NCBI GenBank assembly: GCA_965227695.1
Contig: OZ245760.1
Location: forward strand, 186,001 to 250,000
Source: UBA1858 sp965227695
Lineage (GTDB): Bacteria; Pseudomonadota; Gammaproteobacteria; UBA4575
Length of the DNA stretch: 64,000 nucleotides
Direction: 5' to 3'
In this document: positions 37,297 to 46,461 of the stretch, one piece after another
Position numbering within the stretch: position 1 is the stretch's first letter
Layout of the letters: every line of letters begins with the position of its first letter
Position numbers and translations under genes: made by a program
The notes under the pieces: model-generated
Seen by the model: only the letters and a program-made list of their open reading frames with translations
Told to the model about the DNA's origin: nothing
The model's database searches: none

Positions 37297-38163
37297 ATGC
37301 TCCAACTAAGAATACAGACCGTTGCTGAGTCAGCAGAACACATTGAAGAGTTATTGTTTAACTGCGGAGCGGTCAGTATTGCCTATGAAGATGCTGCAGA
37401 TGAACCAATACTGGAACCTGAGTTTGGCACCCATCCTTTATGGTCAACGCTGTTTATGCAGGCTAATTTTACATCCGCTGAAAAAGTACAGATTGCATCA
37501 AAAGCTCTGCAGAATAACCAGCTTGTTAAACAACATATTGTCCTCAGACAGGTTGATGATCACGACTGGCAAGGCGAGTTTCAGCAACAGTTTTCCCCGA
37601 TGAAATTTGGCGATCTGTGGATTTTTCCGTCATGGGAAGACAACCCGGATCCCCAAGGACTGAGTCTGCAACTTGACCCCGGCCTGGCTTTTGGTACAGG
37701 CCACCACGCCACTACCAGCTTATGCCTGCAGTGGCTGAGCACAGCACCATTAAATGGCCAGCAAGTTGTCGACTTTGGTTGTGGTAGCGGCATATTGTCG
37801 TTAGCTGCCTATCAGCTTGGAGCCCGGCATGTCTATGCCATTGATATCGATCCTCAGGCGTTAATGGCCACCGAACAAAATATCATTCGCAATCAGTTAC
37901 CACTTGACTGTTTCACTATCGGCAATCGTGATTGCCTGACTCAAGGTCATGTCGATATTATCGTGGCTAATATTCTTGCCGCGCCATTACTTGACTTTTA
38001 CGATTTTTTTTATCAGTTACTCGCTCCGCAAGGCACTCTCGTCGTATCCGGAATACTGGACTCACAGATAAAAACAATCACCCGGCACTATGCTTCATGC
38101 TTTAACGACGCGCAAATTACCCGGCAAGATGAATGGGCGTGCATCTCGTTTCAACGTAGCTAA
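37297..38163 (+). CDS. prmA: Ribosomal protein L11 methyltransferase
   Basis: This 288-residue SAM-dependent enzyme trimethylates ribosomal protein L11. The N-terminal substrate-recognition domain is followed by the methyltransferase fold, with GLAFGTGHHATT near residue 130, VVDFGCGSGILSLAA near 157 (SAM motif I), and DIIVANILAAPL near 228. It continues the accB-accC transcript. Confidence 0.95.
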   Translation: MLQLRIQTVAESAEHIEELLFNCGAVSIAYEDAADEPILEPEFGTHPLWSTLFMQANFTSAEKVQIASKALQNNQLVKQHIVLRQVDDHDWQGEFQQQFSPMKFGDLWIFPSWEDNPDPQGLSLQLDPGLAFGTGHHATTSLCLQWLSTAPLNGQQVVDFGCGSGILSLAAYQLGARHVYAIDIDPQALMATEQNIIRNQLPLDCFTIGNRDCLTQGHVDIIVANILAAPLLDFYDFFYQLLAPQGTLVVSGILDSQIKTITRHYASCFNDAQITRQDEWACISFQRS

Positions 38164-38212
38164 CGCGTAAAAAGGCCTGGGGTCTGTGAACGATTCTCGG
38201 TAAACTTGTTAC

Positions 38213-39103
38213 ATGTATACTCGCTGTCCAAGTTGTCGTGCTGCCTTCAGCATCAGTCAACAGCAATTAGAAATTGCTGCAGGCGTTGTTCGTTGTGGTA
38301 TATGCGAACATGTTTTTGATGCCAAGCTGTTTCTGTTTAATCAGGAACCCAGACCGGCAGAGGCAGACAACGGGGCTGATAACGAAATTACAGATGTTAC
38401 AGGGGCTGTCGATCTTGAACTGAATAGTGAACCACACACGACTATAGACCTGGAAATTCTAGACCGGGACTTGCACGACCACGCCAGCACAGCTGATGAG
38501 GACATCATAGGCACGGAGCAGCCCAAAGGTCATTCAGAATGTGACACGGCTGAATCCGAAACCGGACATTCTGGCGATGACAAGGTCATTCCCAAAATAA
38601 TCGCGGACCAGGTGTCCAGCCTGGAGAAACCGTCCCCGGAAATCAAACCGGTGCAATGGCTGGGAATGATAACACTCATCGTATTACTTGCATTTTTGGG
38701 TATTCAGACAGTGGCAGCTTTTAAAGCAAATATAATTCCATCTTCGTATCAGGGCATAATCTGTCAATGGTTAAAATGTTCAGTTGAGCTACCCCGTGCA
38801 CTCGATAAAATAGAAGTGCTTAACAGAAGCATACACACACACCCGACGGAACCAAAGGCACTGATGGTGACCCTCACGATTATTAATCGTGCACCTTTTA
38901 CGCAACCATACCCCGTAATTCAGTTACTCTTTTTAAATACAAGCGGTGATATCATCGCGGCAAGGCAATTTAGCCCCAATCACTATCTGCAAGAAGAATG
39001 GTCGGCCGATCGCCTTATGGCTTCCATGACGCCTTTGTCAATTCAGCTGGAAGTGCACGATGTCGGCGAAGAAGTCGTCAGCTACAATTTTGACTTTTTT
39101 TAA
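38213..39103 (+). CDS. Zinc-ribbon / DUF3426 membrane protein
   Basis: This 296-residue protein begins with a two-CxxC zinc ribbon (YTRCPSCRAAF and VVRCGICEHVF), the MJ0042-type finger. A long acidic linker (about 45-145) leads to one membrane helix (WLGMITLIVLLAFLGIQTVAAF region, near 148-168) and then the DUF3426 domain. The topology puts the finger in the cytoplasm and DUF3426 outside. Proteins of this design commonly lie between prmA and dusB in gammaproteobacteria; their function is not established. Confidence 0.86.
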   Translation: MYTRCPSCRAAFSISQQQLEIAAGVVRCGICEHVFDAKLFLFNQEPRPAEADNGADNEITDVTGAVDLELNSEPHTTIDLEILDRDLHDHASTADEDIIGTEQPKGHSECDTAESETGHSGDDKVIPKIIADQVSSLEKPSPEIKPVQWLGMITLIVLLAFLGIQTVAAFKANIIPSSYQGIICQWLKCSVELPRALDKIEVLNRSIHTHPTEPKALMVTLTIINRAPFTQPYPVIQLLFLNTSGDIIAARQFSPNHYLQEEWSADRLMASMTPLSIQLEVHDVGEEVVSYNFDFF

Positions 39104-39131
39104 TCCTGAATGTAAGCCAGAAACTCTCGCA

Positions 39132-40118
39132 ATGAAAGTCGGACCATATAATCTATCGAATAAATGCTTTCTTGCCCCCATGGCAGGAGTGACTGACCTG
39201 CCATTTCGCTTGCTTTGCCGCAAACTGGGAGCCGGCTATACAGTGACAGAAATGATCAGTGCAGACCTTAAGCTCTGGCATAGCCCGAAGTCAGCTCAGC
39301 GACGTTCGCACATGGGTGAACCGGCCCCCCGGGCCGTACAGATCGTGGGGTCTGATCCGGAGCAGCTTGCCCAGGCCGCGCAATTCAATGTCGATCATGG
39401 TGCGGATATTATCGATATCAATATGGGTTGCCCGGCAAAAAAAGTCTGTAAAGTACTCGCAGGTTCGGCACTGCTGGCAGATGAGGCGCTTGTAAAGCGT
39501 ATACTTTCCAGGGTCGTAAATGCTGTCAATGTGCCGGTGACATTAAAAATACGCACAGGCACCGACCAAAACCACAAAAATGGAGTTGAAATTGCCAGAA
39601 TCGCAGAAGACTGCGGCATTCAGATGCTCACTGTCCATGGCCGCACACGTGCCTGTCGCTTTCATGGGCATGCAGAATACAGCACGATCTGCAAGATAAA
39701 AAAGTCAATAAATATCCCCGTCGTGGCTAATGGAGATATAAATTCTCCAGAAAAAGCAAAAAAGGTCTTGGCAATTACCAACGCAGATGCGATTATGATC
39801 GGGCGCGCGGCACAGGGTCAGCCGTGGCTATTTCGCCAAATTGACCACTATCTGAAATTCAATGAAAAATTAGAAGCGCCGCCACTGGCGGAGATACGAA
39901 CTATTATATTGAATCATTTACAAGAACTGTATTCCCTGTATGGAAAACAACAAGGAGTGCGAATTGCGCGTAAACATATTGGCTGGTACTTAGATAATAT
40001 GATTGGCTCGTTACAATTCAAAAAAAAGGTATTTTCCGTAGCTGATGCAGATGTCCAGTTCGATATGGTACGTAGTTATTTGCAAGACGCAGAATTTAAA
40101 ATGGAGAACGTTGCATGA
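39132..40118 (+). CDS. dusB: tRNA-dihydrouridine synthase B
   Basis: This 328-residue FMN enzyme reduces uridine to dihydrouridine in tRNA. It shows FLAPMAGVTDLPFR near residue 15, DINMGCPAKKVCKVLAGSALL around 100 with the catalytic cysteine, KIRTGTD near 140, and NADAIMIGRAAQGQPW near 218. I use the ATG at 39132; the longer frame would overlap the upstream gene and add a foreign N-terminus. It overlaps fis by 4 bases (ATGA), the classic dusB-fis operon. Confidence 0.95.
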   Translation: MKVGPYNLSNKCFLAPMAGVTDLPFRLLCRKLGAGYTVTEMISADLKLWHSPKSAQRRSHMGEPAPRAVQIVGSDPEQLAQAAQFNVDHGADIIDINMGCPAKKVCKVLAGSALLADEALVKRILSRVVNAVNVPVTLKIRTGTDQNHKNGVEIARIAEDCGIQMLTVHGRTRACRFHGHAEYSTICKIKKSINIPVVANGDINSPEKAKKVLAITNADAIMIGRAAQGQPWLFRQIDHYLKFNEKLEAPPLAEIRTIILNHLQELYSLYGKQQGVRIARKHIGWYLDNMIGSLQFKKKVFSVADADVQFDMVRSYLQDAEFKMENVA

Positions 40119-40396
40119 CAAGTTCAGTTTCAAACTTAAATGTTTCTGAGTTACATCCGGTAACTCCCTCACAGACGCTTAGAGAATCTGTTGCGGAATC
40201 TCTACGCAGTTATTTCAGCAAGTTAGATGGCCATGCGCCGGATGACCTGTACCGTATGGTTATAGAGGAAGTAGAAAAGCCGCTACTGGAATCCGTTATG
40301 AATTACTGTGGTGGCAACCAGACCAAAGCAGCAAAATGCCTGGGACTCAACCGTGGCACCCTGCGCAAAAAGCTTAAACATTACGACGTACGTTAA
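40115..40396 (+). CDS. fis: DNA-binding protein Fis
   Basis: This 93-residue nucleoid protein and growth-phase regulator has the C-terminal helix-turn-helix GGNQTKAAKCLGLNRGTLRKKL, with the usual acidic/hydrophobic dimerisation helices before it. The length is close to the 98 residues of Escherichia coli Fis. Translation is coupled to dusB by a 4-base overlap, so fis levels should follow that promoter. Confidence 0.95.
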   Translation: MTSSVSNLNVSELHPVTPSQTLRESVAESLRSYFSKLDGHAPDDLYRMVIEEVEKPLLESVMNYCGGNQTKAAKCLGLNRGTLRKKLKHYDVR

Positions 40397-40421
40397 TTAT
40401 TTTCTCATTCACGCTTAAACT

Positions 40422-41987
40422 ATGTCGTCAGCGACAAACCGCCGGGTTCAGCGCGCACTGATTAGTGTTTCTGACAAATCAGGCATCGGGGAGTTTGCAA
40501 CAAAGTTACATCAGGCGGGTATTCAGATACTTTCAACAGGCGGCACAGCCGCACTATTACGTGCGGCTGATGTCCCTGTCACGGATGTCAGCGAGCATAC
40601 ACACTCACCTGAAATAATGGACGGACGTGTGAAAACACTCCACCCGAAAATTCACGGTGGTATCCTCGGACGAGCCGGCGTTGATGATGATGTAATGCAG
40701 CAACATGGAATAGACGCCATAGATCTCGTGGTTGTCAACCTGTACCCGTTTGCGCAAACTATTGCTCAGCCCGAATGTACGCTGGCACTCGCGATAGAAA
40801 ACATCGATATCGGCGGACCTGCGATGATTCGTGCTGCTGCCAAGAATTTTCAGCGTGTCAGCGTCGTTGTAGATCCGGCAGATTACTCTGCCGTACTGGC
40901 CGAGCTCGCAAATAATGATCAAACGATCGGCCAGCCGCTTCGCTTTCATCTGGCATGCAAAGCATTTAGTCACACTGCAGAATATGATGGCCGGATTGCA
41001 AATTACCTGGGGCAACAAAATGAAAACCCCTGCCCTGATAGCATTCATTTTACTTATAATAAAAAACAGGTATTGCGTTATGGAGAGAACCCACACCAGA
41101 CGGCCTGTTTCTATTCGGAACCACAGCCGGAACAAGGCACAATTGCCGCCGCAAGACTCACTCAAGGTAAAGAGCTGTCATTTAACAACATTGCCGATAC
41201 AGATGCCGCACTCCAATGCGTTAAGCAGTTCAAGCGTCCTGCATGTGTCATCGTGAAACATGCAAACCCTTGTGGCGTTGCCGTCGCAGAATCCCTTGAA
41301 CAAGCATATCAGTTCGCCTTTCGGACCGATCCTACCTCAGCGTTTGGCGGCATTATCGCCTTTAATCATGCCCTGGATGCGAAAACCGCAAAAACAATTC
41401 TGGACCAGCAATTTGTTGAAGTCATTATCGCCCCTGGCATAGATTCAGATGCCATTCATATACTGAATACCAAGCCAAATACACGAGTACTGGATTGCGG
41501 CACTATCGCGATCACCCCTGCCGGTCATGATATGCGCAAGGTCAGTGGTGGTTTGCTTTTGCAGGATCAGGACCATGCCACGGTACAGGCATCCGATTTA
41601 AATATAGTGACTCAGCGCAAACCCAGTGAGCATGAAATCCGTGATCTGCTATTTGCATGGAAGGTTGCCAAGTATGTTAAATCAAACGCTATTGTTTATG
41701 CGCACAATGAACGTTCTATCGGTATCGGTGCCGGTCAGATGAGTCGCGTCTATTCAGCTAAAATTGCCGGTATTAAAGCACAGGAAGAAGGGTTGAGAGT
41801 GGAAGGTTCAGTCATGGCATCAGATGCCTTTTTCCCTTTCAGGGACGGTCTTGATGCCGCACATGATGCCGGTATCAGCGCCGTGATTCAGCCCGGTGGC
41901 TCACGCAATGATAAAGAAGTCATTGCTGCCGCTGATGAACATGGCATGGCCATGGTATTCACCGGCATACGCCATTTCCGTCATTAA
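40422..41987 (+). CDS. purH: Bifunctional AICAR formyltransferase / IMP cyclohydrolase
   Basis: This 521-residue enzyme performs the last two steps of IMP synthesis. The N-terminal cyclohydrolase domain shows ALISVSDKSGI and MDGRVKTLHPKIHGG near residue 66. The C-terminal formyltransferase domain includes the catalytic CVIVKHANPCGVA near 275 and FRTDPTSAFGGIIAFN. It starts 25 bases after fis. In related bacteria purH and purD adjoin; here a transporter gene separates them. Confidence 0.97.
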   Translation: MSSATNRRVQRALISVSDKSGIGEFATKLHQAGIQILSTGGTAALLRAADVPVTDVSEHTHSPEIMDGRVKTLHPKIHGGILGRAGVDDDVMQQHGIDAIDLVVVNLYPFAQTIAQPECTLALAIENIDIGGPAMIRAAAKNFQRVSVVVDPADYSAVLAELANNDQTIGQPLRFHLACKAFSHTAEYDGRIANYLGQQNENPCPDSIHFTYNKKQVLRYGENPHQTACFYSEPQPEQGTIAAARLTQGKELSFNNIADTDAALQCVKQFKRPACVIVKHANPCGVAVAESLEQAYQFAFRTDPTSAFGGIIAFNHALDAKTAKTILDQQFVEVIIAPGIDSDAIHILNTKPNTRVLDCGTIAITPAGHDMRKVSGGLLLQDQDHATVQASDLNIVTQRKPSEHEIRDLLFAWKVAKYVKSNAIVYAHNERSIGIGAGQMSRVYSAKIAGIKAQEEGLRVEGSVMASDAFFPFRDGLDAAHDAGISAVIQPGGSRNDKEVIAAADEHGMAMVFTGIRHFRH

Positions 41988-42229
41988 GCGCTCTCGCTTG
42001 GGTTCAGCTAATATCCAGCATGATGTAATATTATCCAGAGACAATGGAAGTTTACTGACAATTTATTTTACGCCTTGACTGCTGGCTATATTGTTCATCC
42101 ACAACCGGCTTATTCGCCTTATGCACCTGGTCTCCTCATGCAGACTCAAAGTCGTCATCACAATTTCAGCTCGCAATAGAATTTGAAACTGTCATTTCAA
42201 GCGGCTTACGCTAAACCAAGGAAATAAAT

Positions 42230-43120
42230 ATGCCGGTCATTATTCAGATTGCACAAATCATGTTTCCTCTGGTTGCAATTGTAGTAATCGGGATATTGGT
42301 TGGTATCAGGCAACAGCCGGCATTAGAAACTATCAACAACATCAATTTAAATATTTTTATTCCGGCACTGGTGTTTTCTTCCCTGTTACAACAGCAGTTC
42401 CAGCTTAGAGAATATGCATTACTCGGTATAAGTGGCCTGATAATGGTATTGTTAACCGCTATTGTAGCAATACCGGTAGCAAAACTTTTTAGTGTTAGCT
42501 ATCGTACACTTGCACCTCCCCTGATGTTTCATAATGCTGGCAATATAGGTTTGCCTTTATTATCTCTCGCGCTTGGCCCGGAGGGTTTGGCCGCAGGATT
42601 AATATTATTCCTGATTGGTAATATTACCCACTTCGGCTTAGGATCTTACATGCTTGACCATCAGGCAAAATGGTTACGCAGCATCACATCCCCGGCTATC
42701 ATCGCCGCAATCCTGGCGCTTAGCCTGCAAAGCCATATCATTCTCATTCCTGAATTTATTATCTTACCCTTTGATATGCTCGGTAGCATTGCAGTCCCTC
42801 TGATGCTTTTCTCTTTGGGTGTACAACTTAGTCGTGCGAACTTTGAATACTGGAAACTTGGTCTCCTGGCCGGCCTGGCGACACCCATAATCGGTGTGTC
42901 GTTAGCGCTTATGATTGCTATTGTTATTCCTCTTACCAAAATACAGCTGGCCGCACTGATACTTTTTGGCGCTTTGCCACCTGCAGTAATGAATTTCCTG
43001 TTTGCTTCACGCTACCAGCAGGAACCAACGAAAGTTTCTGCTATAGTATTAATAGGCAATGTTCTTGGGATATTCAGCTTGCCGACGGCTTTGTGGTTTG
43101 TTTTGCCAGGTTTGACATAA
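42230..43120 (+). CDS. AEC family transporter
   Basis: This 296-residue protein has about ten hydrophobic helices and the auxin-efflux-carrier/malonate permease (AEC) layout, with MFHNAGNIGLPLLSLALGPE near residue 100 and a second, related half. Bacterial AEC proteins are thought to move organic acids or similar anions. An AAGGAAATAAAT ribosome site precedes the ATG. It lies 242 bases after purH and 15 before purD, so it is likely co-transcribed with purD. Its substrate is unknown. Confidence 0.86.
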   Translation: MPVIIQIAQIMFPLVAIVVIGILVGIRQQPALETINNINLNIFIPALVFSSLLQQQFQLREYALLGISGLIMVLLTAIVAIPVAKLFSVSYRTLAPPLMFHNAGNIGLPLLSLALGPEGLAAGLILFLIGNITHFGLGSYMLDHQAKWLRSITSPAIIAAILALSLQSHIILIPEFIILPFDMLGSIAVPLMLFSLGVQLSRANFEYWKLGLLAGLATPIIGVSLALMIAIVIPLTKIQLAALILFGALPPAVMNFLFASRYQQEPTKVSAIVLIGNVLGIFSLPTALWFVLPGLT

Positions 43121-43135
43121 ATTGAGTAAATTTTT

Positions 43136-44413
43136 ATGAAGAAAATATTAGTAATAGGCAGTGGAGGCAGAGAACATGCACTGGCCTGGAAGTTTGCACA
43201 GTCGTCCCTTACGCACAAAGTCTACGTCGCACCTGGTAATGCGGGCACAGCGCGGGAACAGAAAGTGGAAAACATCAATATTTCCAGTGATGATATCCCT
43301 GCGCTGATTGAGTTTGCCAGCCAACAAGCAATTGACCTCACTATTGTTGGCCCTGAAGGCCCTTTGGTCGCAGGGATCGTTGATCAATTTAAAGCGCATA
43401 ATCTATGTATATTTGGCCCTTCCCAGATTAATGCCCAACTAGAGGGTTCGAAAAGCTTTGCCAAGCGATTCATGCAGCAATTCAACATACCCACTGCTCA
43501 CTACCAGGAGTTTACAGACACGGAGTCTGCACTGGGCTACCTCTCCAGCCAAAACTTTCCGATTGTAATCAAGGCCGACGGCCTCGCCGCAGGTAAAGGT
43601 GTTGTTATTGCCGAGGATTTACAACAGGCAAATGATGCCGTGATATCCATGCTCAGTGGAAGTGCTTACGGCGATGCAGGCAGAAAAATCGTCATCGAGG
43701 AATTCATTCAGGGCGAAGAATTAAGCTTCATATGTATCGTCGATCATGACGTCATTATTCCACTGGCCAGTTCTCAGGATCATAAAGCACGCGATGCAGG
43801 TGACCTGGGACCAAATACAGGCGGGATGGGCGCATACTCGCCAGCGCCACTGGTGACCAGCACCATGCACGACAAAATAATGTCCAGTGTTATTAAACCA
43901 ACGGTACTTGGCTTTATACAGTCCGGTCATCCTTATCAGGGGTTTTTATACGCAGGCTTAATGATTACACCTGAGGGTGAACCTAAAGTACTTGAGTTTA
44001 ATTGCCGTTTTGGTGACCCCGAAACACAGCCAATATTAATGCGTCTGCGCAGCGATTTGTCACAACTATGCTGGGATACAGCCCGTCATCAATTAACCCT
44101 GCAACCGCTTGAATGGGATACCCGGTCTGCGCTTGGCGTGGTGATGGCTGCAGGCGGTTACCCTGACAACTATTCAAAAGGGGATGAAATTACAGGCCTT
44201 GATTCAGTCGCCTCCCCCGACACCAAGATTTTTCATGCAGGGACCTCCATGAAGAATGATGGAGAAATCGTGACATCGGGCGGGCGGGTATTATGTGTCA
44301 CCGCGCTGGGTGATGATGTCGCAGCAGCCCAGGCAGCTGCTTATAATACAGTCAGAAAAATTTACTGGAATAATGTTTACTATCGAAATGATATAGGTTA
44401 CAGAGCCCTGTGA
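43136..44413 (+). CDS. purD: Phosphoribosylamine--glycine ligase
   Basis: This 425-residue ATP-grasp enzyme makes glycinamide ribonucleotide, step two of purine synthesis. Landmarks are ILVIGSGGREHALAWK at the start, IVGPEGPLVAGIVD near residue 68, VIKADGLAAGKGVVIAED near 140, and EFNCRFGDPETQP near 284. It is convergent with rho, 39 bases apart, with no strong terminator seen between them. Confidence 0.97.
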   Translation: MKKILVIGSGGREHALAWKFAQSSLTHKVYVAPGNAGTAREQKVENINISSDDIPALIEFASQQAIDLTIVGPEGPLVAGIVDQFKAHNLCIFGPSQINAQLEGSKSFAKRFMQQFNIPTAHYQEFTDTESALGYLSSQNFPIVIKADGLAAGKGVVIAEDLQQANDAVISMLSGSAYGDAGRKIVIEEFIQGEELSFICIVDHDVIIPLASSQDHKARDAGDLGPNTGGMGAYSPAPLVTSTMHDKIMSSVIKPTVLGFIQSGHPYQGFLYAGLMITPEGEPKVLEFNCRFGDPETQPILMRLRSDLSQLCWDTARHQLTLQPLEWDTRSALGVVMAAGGYPDNYSKGDEITGLDSVASPDTKIFHAGTSMKNDGEIVTSGGRVLCVTALGDDVAAAQAAAYNTVRKIYWNNVYYRNDIGYRAL

Positions 44414-44452
44414 AACTTGGCCCGGTAAAAGTTAAATAGACGATTCTGACTT

Positions 44453-45709
44453 CTATCTTTTCATTGCTTCAAAGAATTCGGCATTGTTCTTACTGGTTTG
44501 CATACGTGCCAGCATAAATTCCATCGCTTCAATTTCATCCATTGAATGCAGGAATTTTCTTAATATCCACATTTTCTGGAGAACCTCCGGTTCTATCAGG
44601 AGTTCTTCCCGGCGTGTGCCGGAGCGGTTAATGTTGATGGCAGGATAAATTCGTTTCTCTGCTACGCGACGATCAAGGTGTATCTCCATATTACCTGTTC
44701 CCTTGAATTCTTCGTAAATAACTTCATCCATTTTAGAACCAGTGTCAATTAGTGCAGTGGCCAGGATAGTCAGACTACCCCCTTCTTCAATATTCCTGGC
44801 TGCACCAAAGAAACGTTTTGGGCGGTTAAGCGCATTCGCTTCAACACCACCAGACAATACCTTGCCTGATGAGGGTGCGACTGTATTATATGCACGCGCC
44901 AATCGGGTAATGGAATCAAGCAATATCACTACATCACGCTTGTGTTCAACGAGTCGCTTGGCTTTTTCGATCACCATTTCCGCGACCTGAACATGGCGGC
45001 TGGCCGGCTCATCGAACGTACTTGAGACCACTTCACCCTGTACCATGCGCTGCATCTCGGTCACTTCTTCAGGTCGCTCATCAATCAGTAACACAATCAG
45101 GTAGCATTCAGGATGATTGGCACTGATACTTTGCGCAATATTCTGAATCATAATCGTTTTGCCGGCTTTCGGGGGCGACACGACCAACCCACGCTGGCCT
45201 TTACCAATGGGTGAACATACGTCAATAATCCGTGCTGTAATATCTTCCGTGCTTCCGTTACCACGCTCGAGCTTGAGCATTTCGTTTGGATGCAGCGGAG
45301 TGAGGTTCTCAAACAAAACCTTGGTCTTGGCATTCTCAGGCGCCTCAAAATTAATCTGATCAACTTTGAGCATGGCAAAATAGCGCTCGCTGTCTTTAGG
45401 CGGTCTTATTTTGCCGGCAACAGTATCCCCTGTTCTTAGGCCAAAGCGACGAATTTGACTGGGTGAAACATATATGTCATCTGGACCTGCCAGATAGGAG
45501 CAATCTGCCGACCTTAAAAAGCCAAATCCATCCTGCAGAATTTCCAGCACACCATCACCAAATATATCTTCCCCGCTTTTTGCGTGCGCTTTCAATAGGG
45601 TAAATATGATGTCCTGCTTGCGCATACGGGCAACATTATCTATACCCATATTTCTTGCGAGTTCGACCAGTTCAGCAGCAGATTTAACTTTAAGTTCGGT
45701 GAGGTTCAT
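44453..45709 (-). CDS. rho: Transcription termination factor Rho
   Basis: This 418-residue hexameric RNA helicase ends transcription at C-rich sites. It has the N-terminal RNA-binding domain (LQDGFGFLRSADCSYLAGPDD region near 60), Walker A PPKAGKTIMIQN near residue 178, the Q-loop/R-loop RAYNTVAPSSGKVLSGG near 272, and ends typically in FFEAMKR. The order trxA-rho is conserved in gammaproteobacteria. Its 275-base leader carries direct repeats that may take part in autoregulation. Confidence 0.97.
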   Translation of the reverse strand: MNLTELKVKSAAELVELARNMGIDNVARMRKQDIIFTLLKAHAKSGEDIFGDGVLEILQDGFGFLRSADCSYLAGPDDIYVSPSQIRRFGLRTGDTVAGKIRPPKDSERYFAMLKVDQINFEAPENAKTKVLFENLTPLHPNEMLKLERGNGSTEDITARIIDVCSPIGKGQRGLVVSPPKAGKTIMIQNIAQSISANHPECYLIVLLIDERPEEVTEMQRMVQGEVVSSTFDEPASRHVQVAEMVIEKAKRLVEHKRDVVILLDSITRLARAYNTVAPSSGKVLSGGVEANALNRPKRFFGAARNIEEGGSLTILATALIDTGSKMDEVIYEEFKGTGNMEIHLDRRVAEKRIYPAININRSGTRREELLIEPEVLQKMWILRKFLHSMDEIEAMEFMLARMQTSKNNAEFFEAMKR

Positions 45710-45984
45710 AGATTACTTGTTGTTTTACTTGAATTTATATGGAGTGTTTATTGGGAAACCAGACTGAATGAACCCAGGCAGTTGACATATCGTTCGGGTA
45801 CCAGGAAACTGGTTTCTTGCCGGGCTTGGCAGTTTTTTACAGTAAGTAGAGTATTATTTATAACGTTTTGCGCCCGTTACTGGTTTGGGCACCATCGGGC
45901 TTGGCAGCGTTAATTTGCAAGTTAGCACTAAATTCTGAAGGCGTCCAGTAAATTTAGCATGCCAAATGGCCGTTAATCTATCTT
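45710..45984 (-). promoter_or_regulatory. rho leader region with direct repeats
   Basis: The trxA-rho spacer, read on the minus strand, contains two copies of CTGCCAAGCCCG (complements of 45896-45907 and 45821-45832). Each is followed within 3-14 bases by AAACCAGT (complements of 45879-45886 and 45808-45815). The second copy can form the hairpin ACCAG-TTTC-CTGGT (45800-45813). The tract is C-rich relative to G in places, as Rho sites are. A 10-codon frame starts at 45960 directly after trxA. Rho autoregulation is known in Escherichia coli; that this leader serves it is inferred. Confidence 0.5.
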
Positions 45985-46311
45985 TTAAATGCTCTGATCA
46001 ATAAAAGCGGTCAACTGCGACTTTGATAGGGCGCCTACTTTGGTTGATTGAACATCTCCGCCCTTGAAAATCATCAATGTAGGTATGCCCCGAATACCGA
46101 ATTTGGGTGGCGTGGCCGGATTTTCATCAATATTCAGTTTTGTAATTTTTAACTTGCCTTGATAATCCGCCGCTATTTCATCAAGAATGGGAGCAATCAT
46201 TTTGCAGGGTCCACACCATTCCGCCCAATAATCAACTAATACGGGAATGTCGCTTTGCAAGACTTCCTGCTCAAAAGATGCATCAGTTATGTGCGTGATT
46301 TTGTCACTCAA
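45985..46311 (-). CDS. trxA: Thioredoxin 1
   Basis: This 108-residue thioredoxin carries the standard WAEWCGPCKMIAP active site near residue 30 and the cis-proline loop RGIPTLMIFKGG near 74. It reduces cytoplasmic disulfides and can feed DsbD. It lies upstream of rho on the same strand, as in Escherichia coli. It has no signal peptide. Confidence 0.96.
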   Translation of the reverse strand: MSDKITHITDASFEQEVLQSDIPVLVDYWAEWCGPCKMIAPILDEIAADYQGKLKITKLNIDENPATPPKFGIRGIPTLMIFKGGDVQSTKVGALSKSQLTAFIDQSI

Positions 46312-46461
46312 GAGTTTGCGCTCCTAAAGAAATAATTGAAGGTTTGTTCATTTCTATCGACATTTTTAACGCATATTTGCTTGGAAAACAAGACGCACCG
46401 GGAATAATGCACTCAGCGTTACTTCACATACTTCTTTGATATAAGCGGGTATACTGCTCAG

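Noticed and set aside
40605..41165. 186-codon open frame antisense to purH
   Set aside because: It is a frame shadow of conserved purH, with no support of its own.
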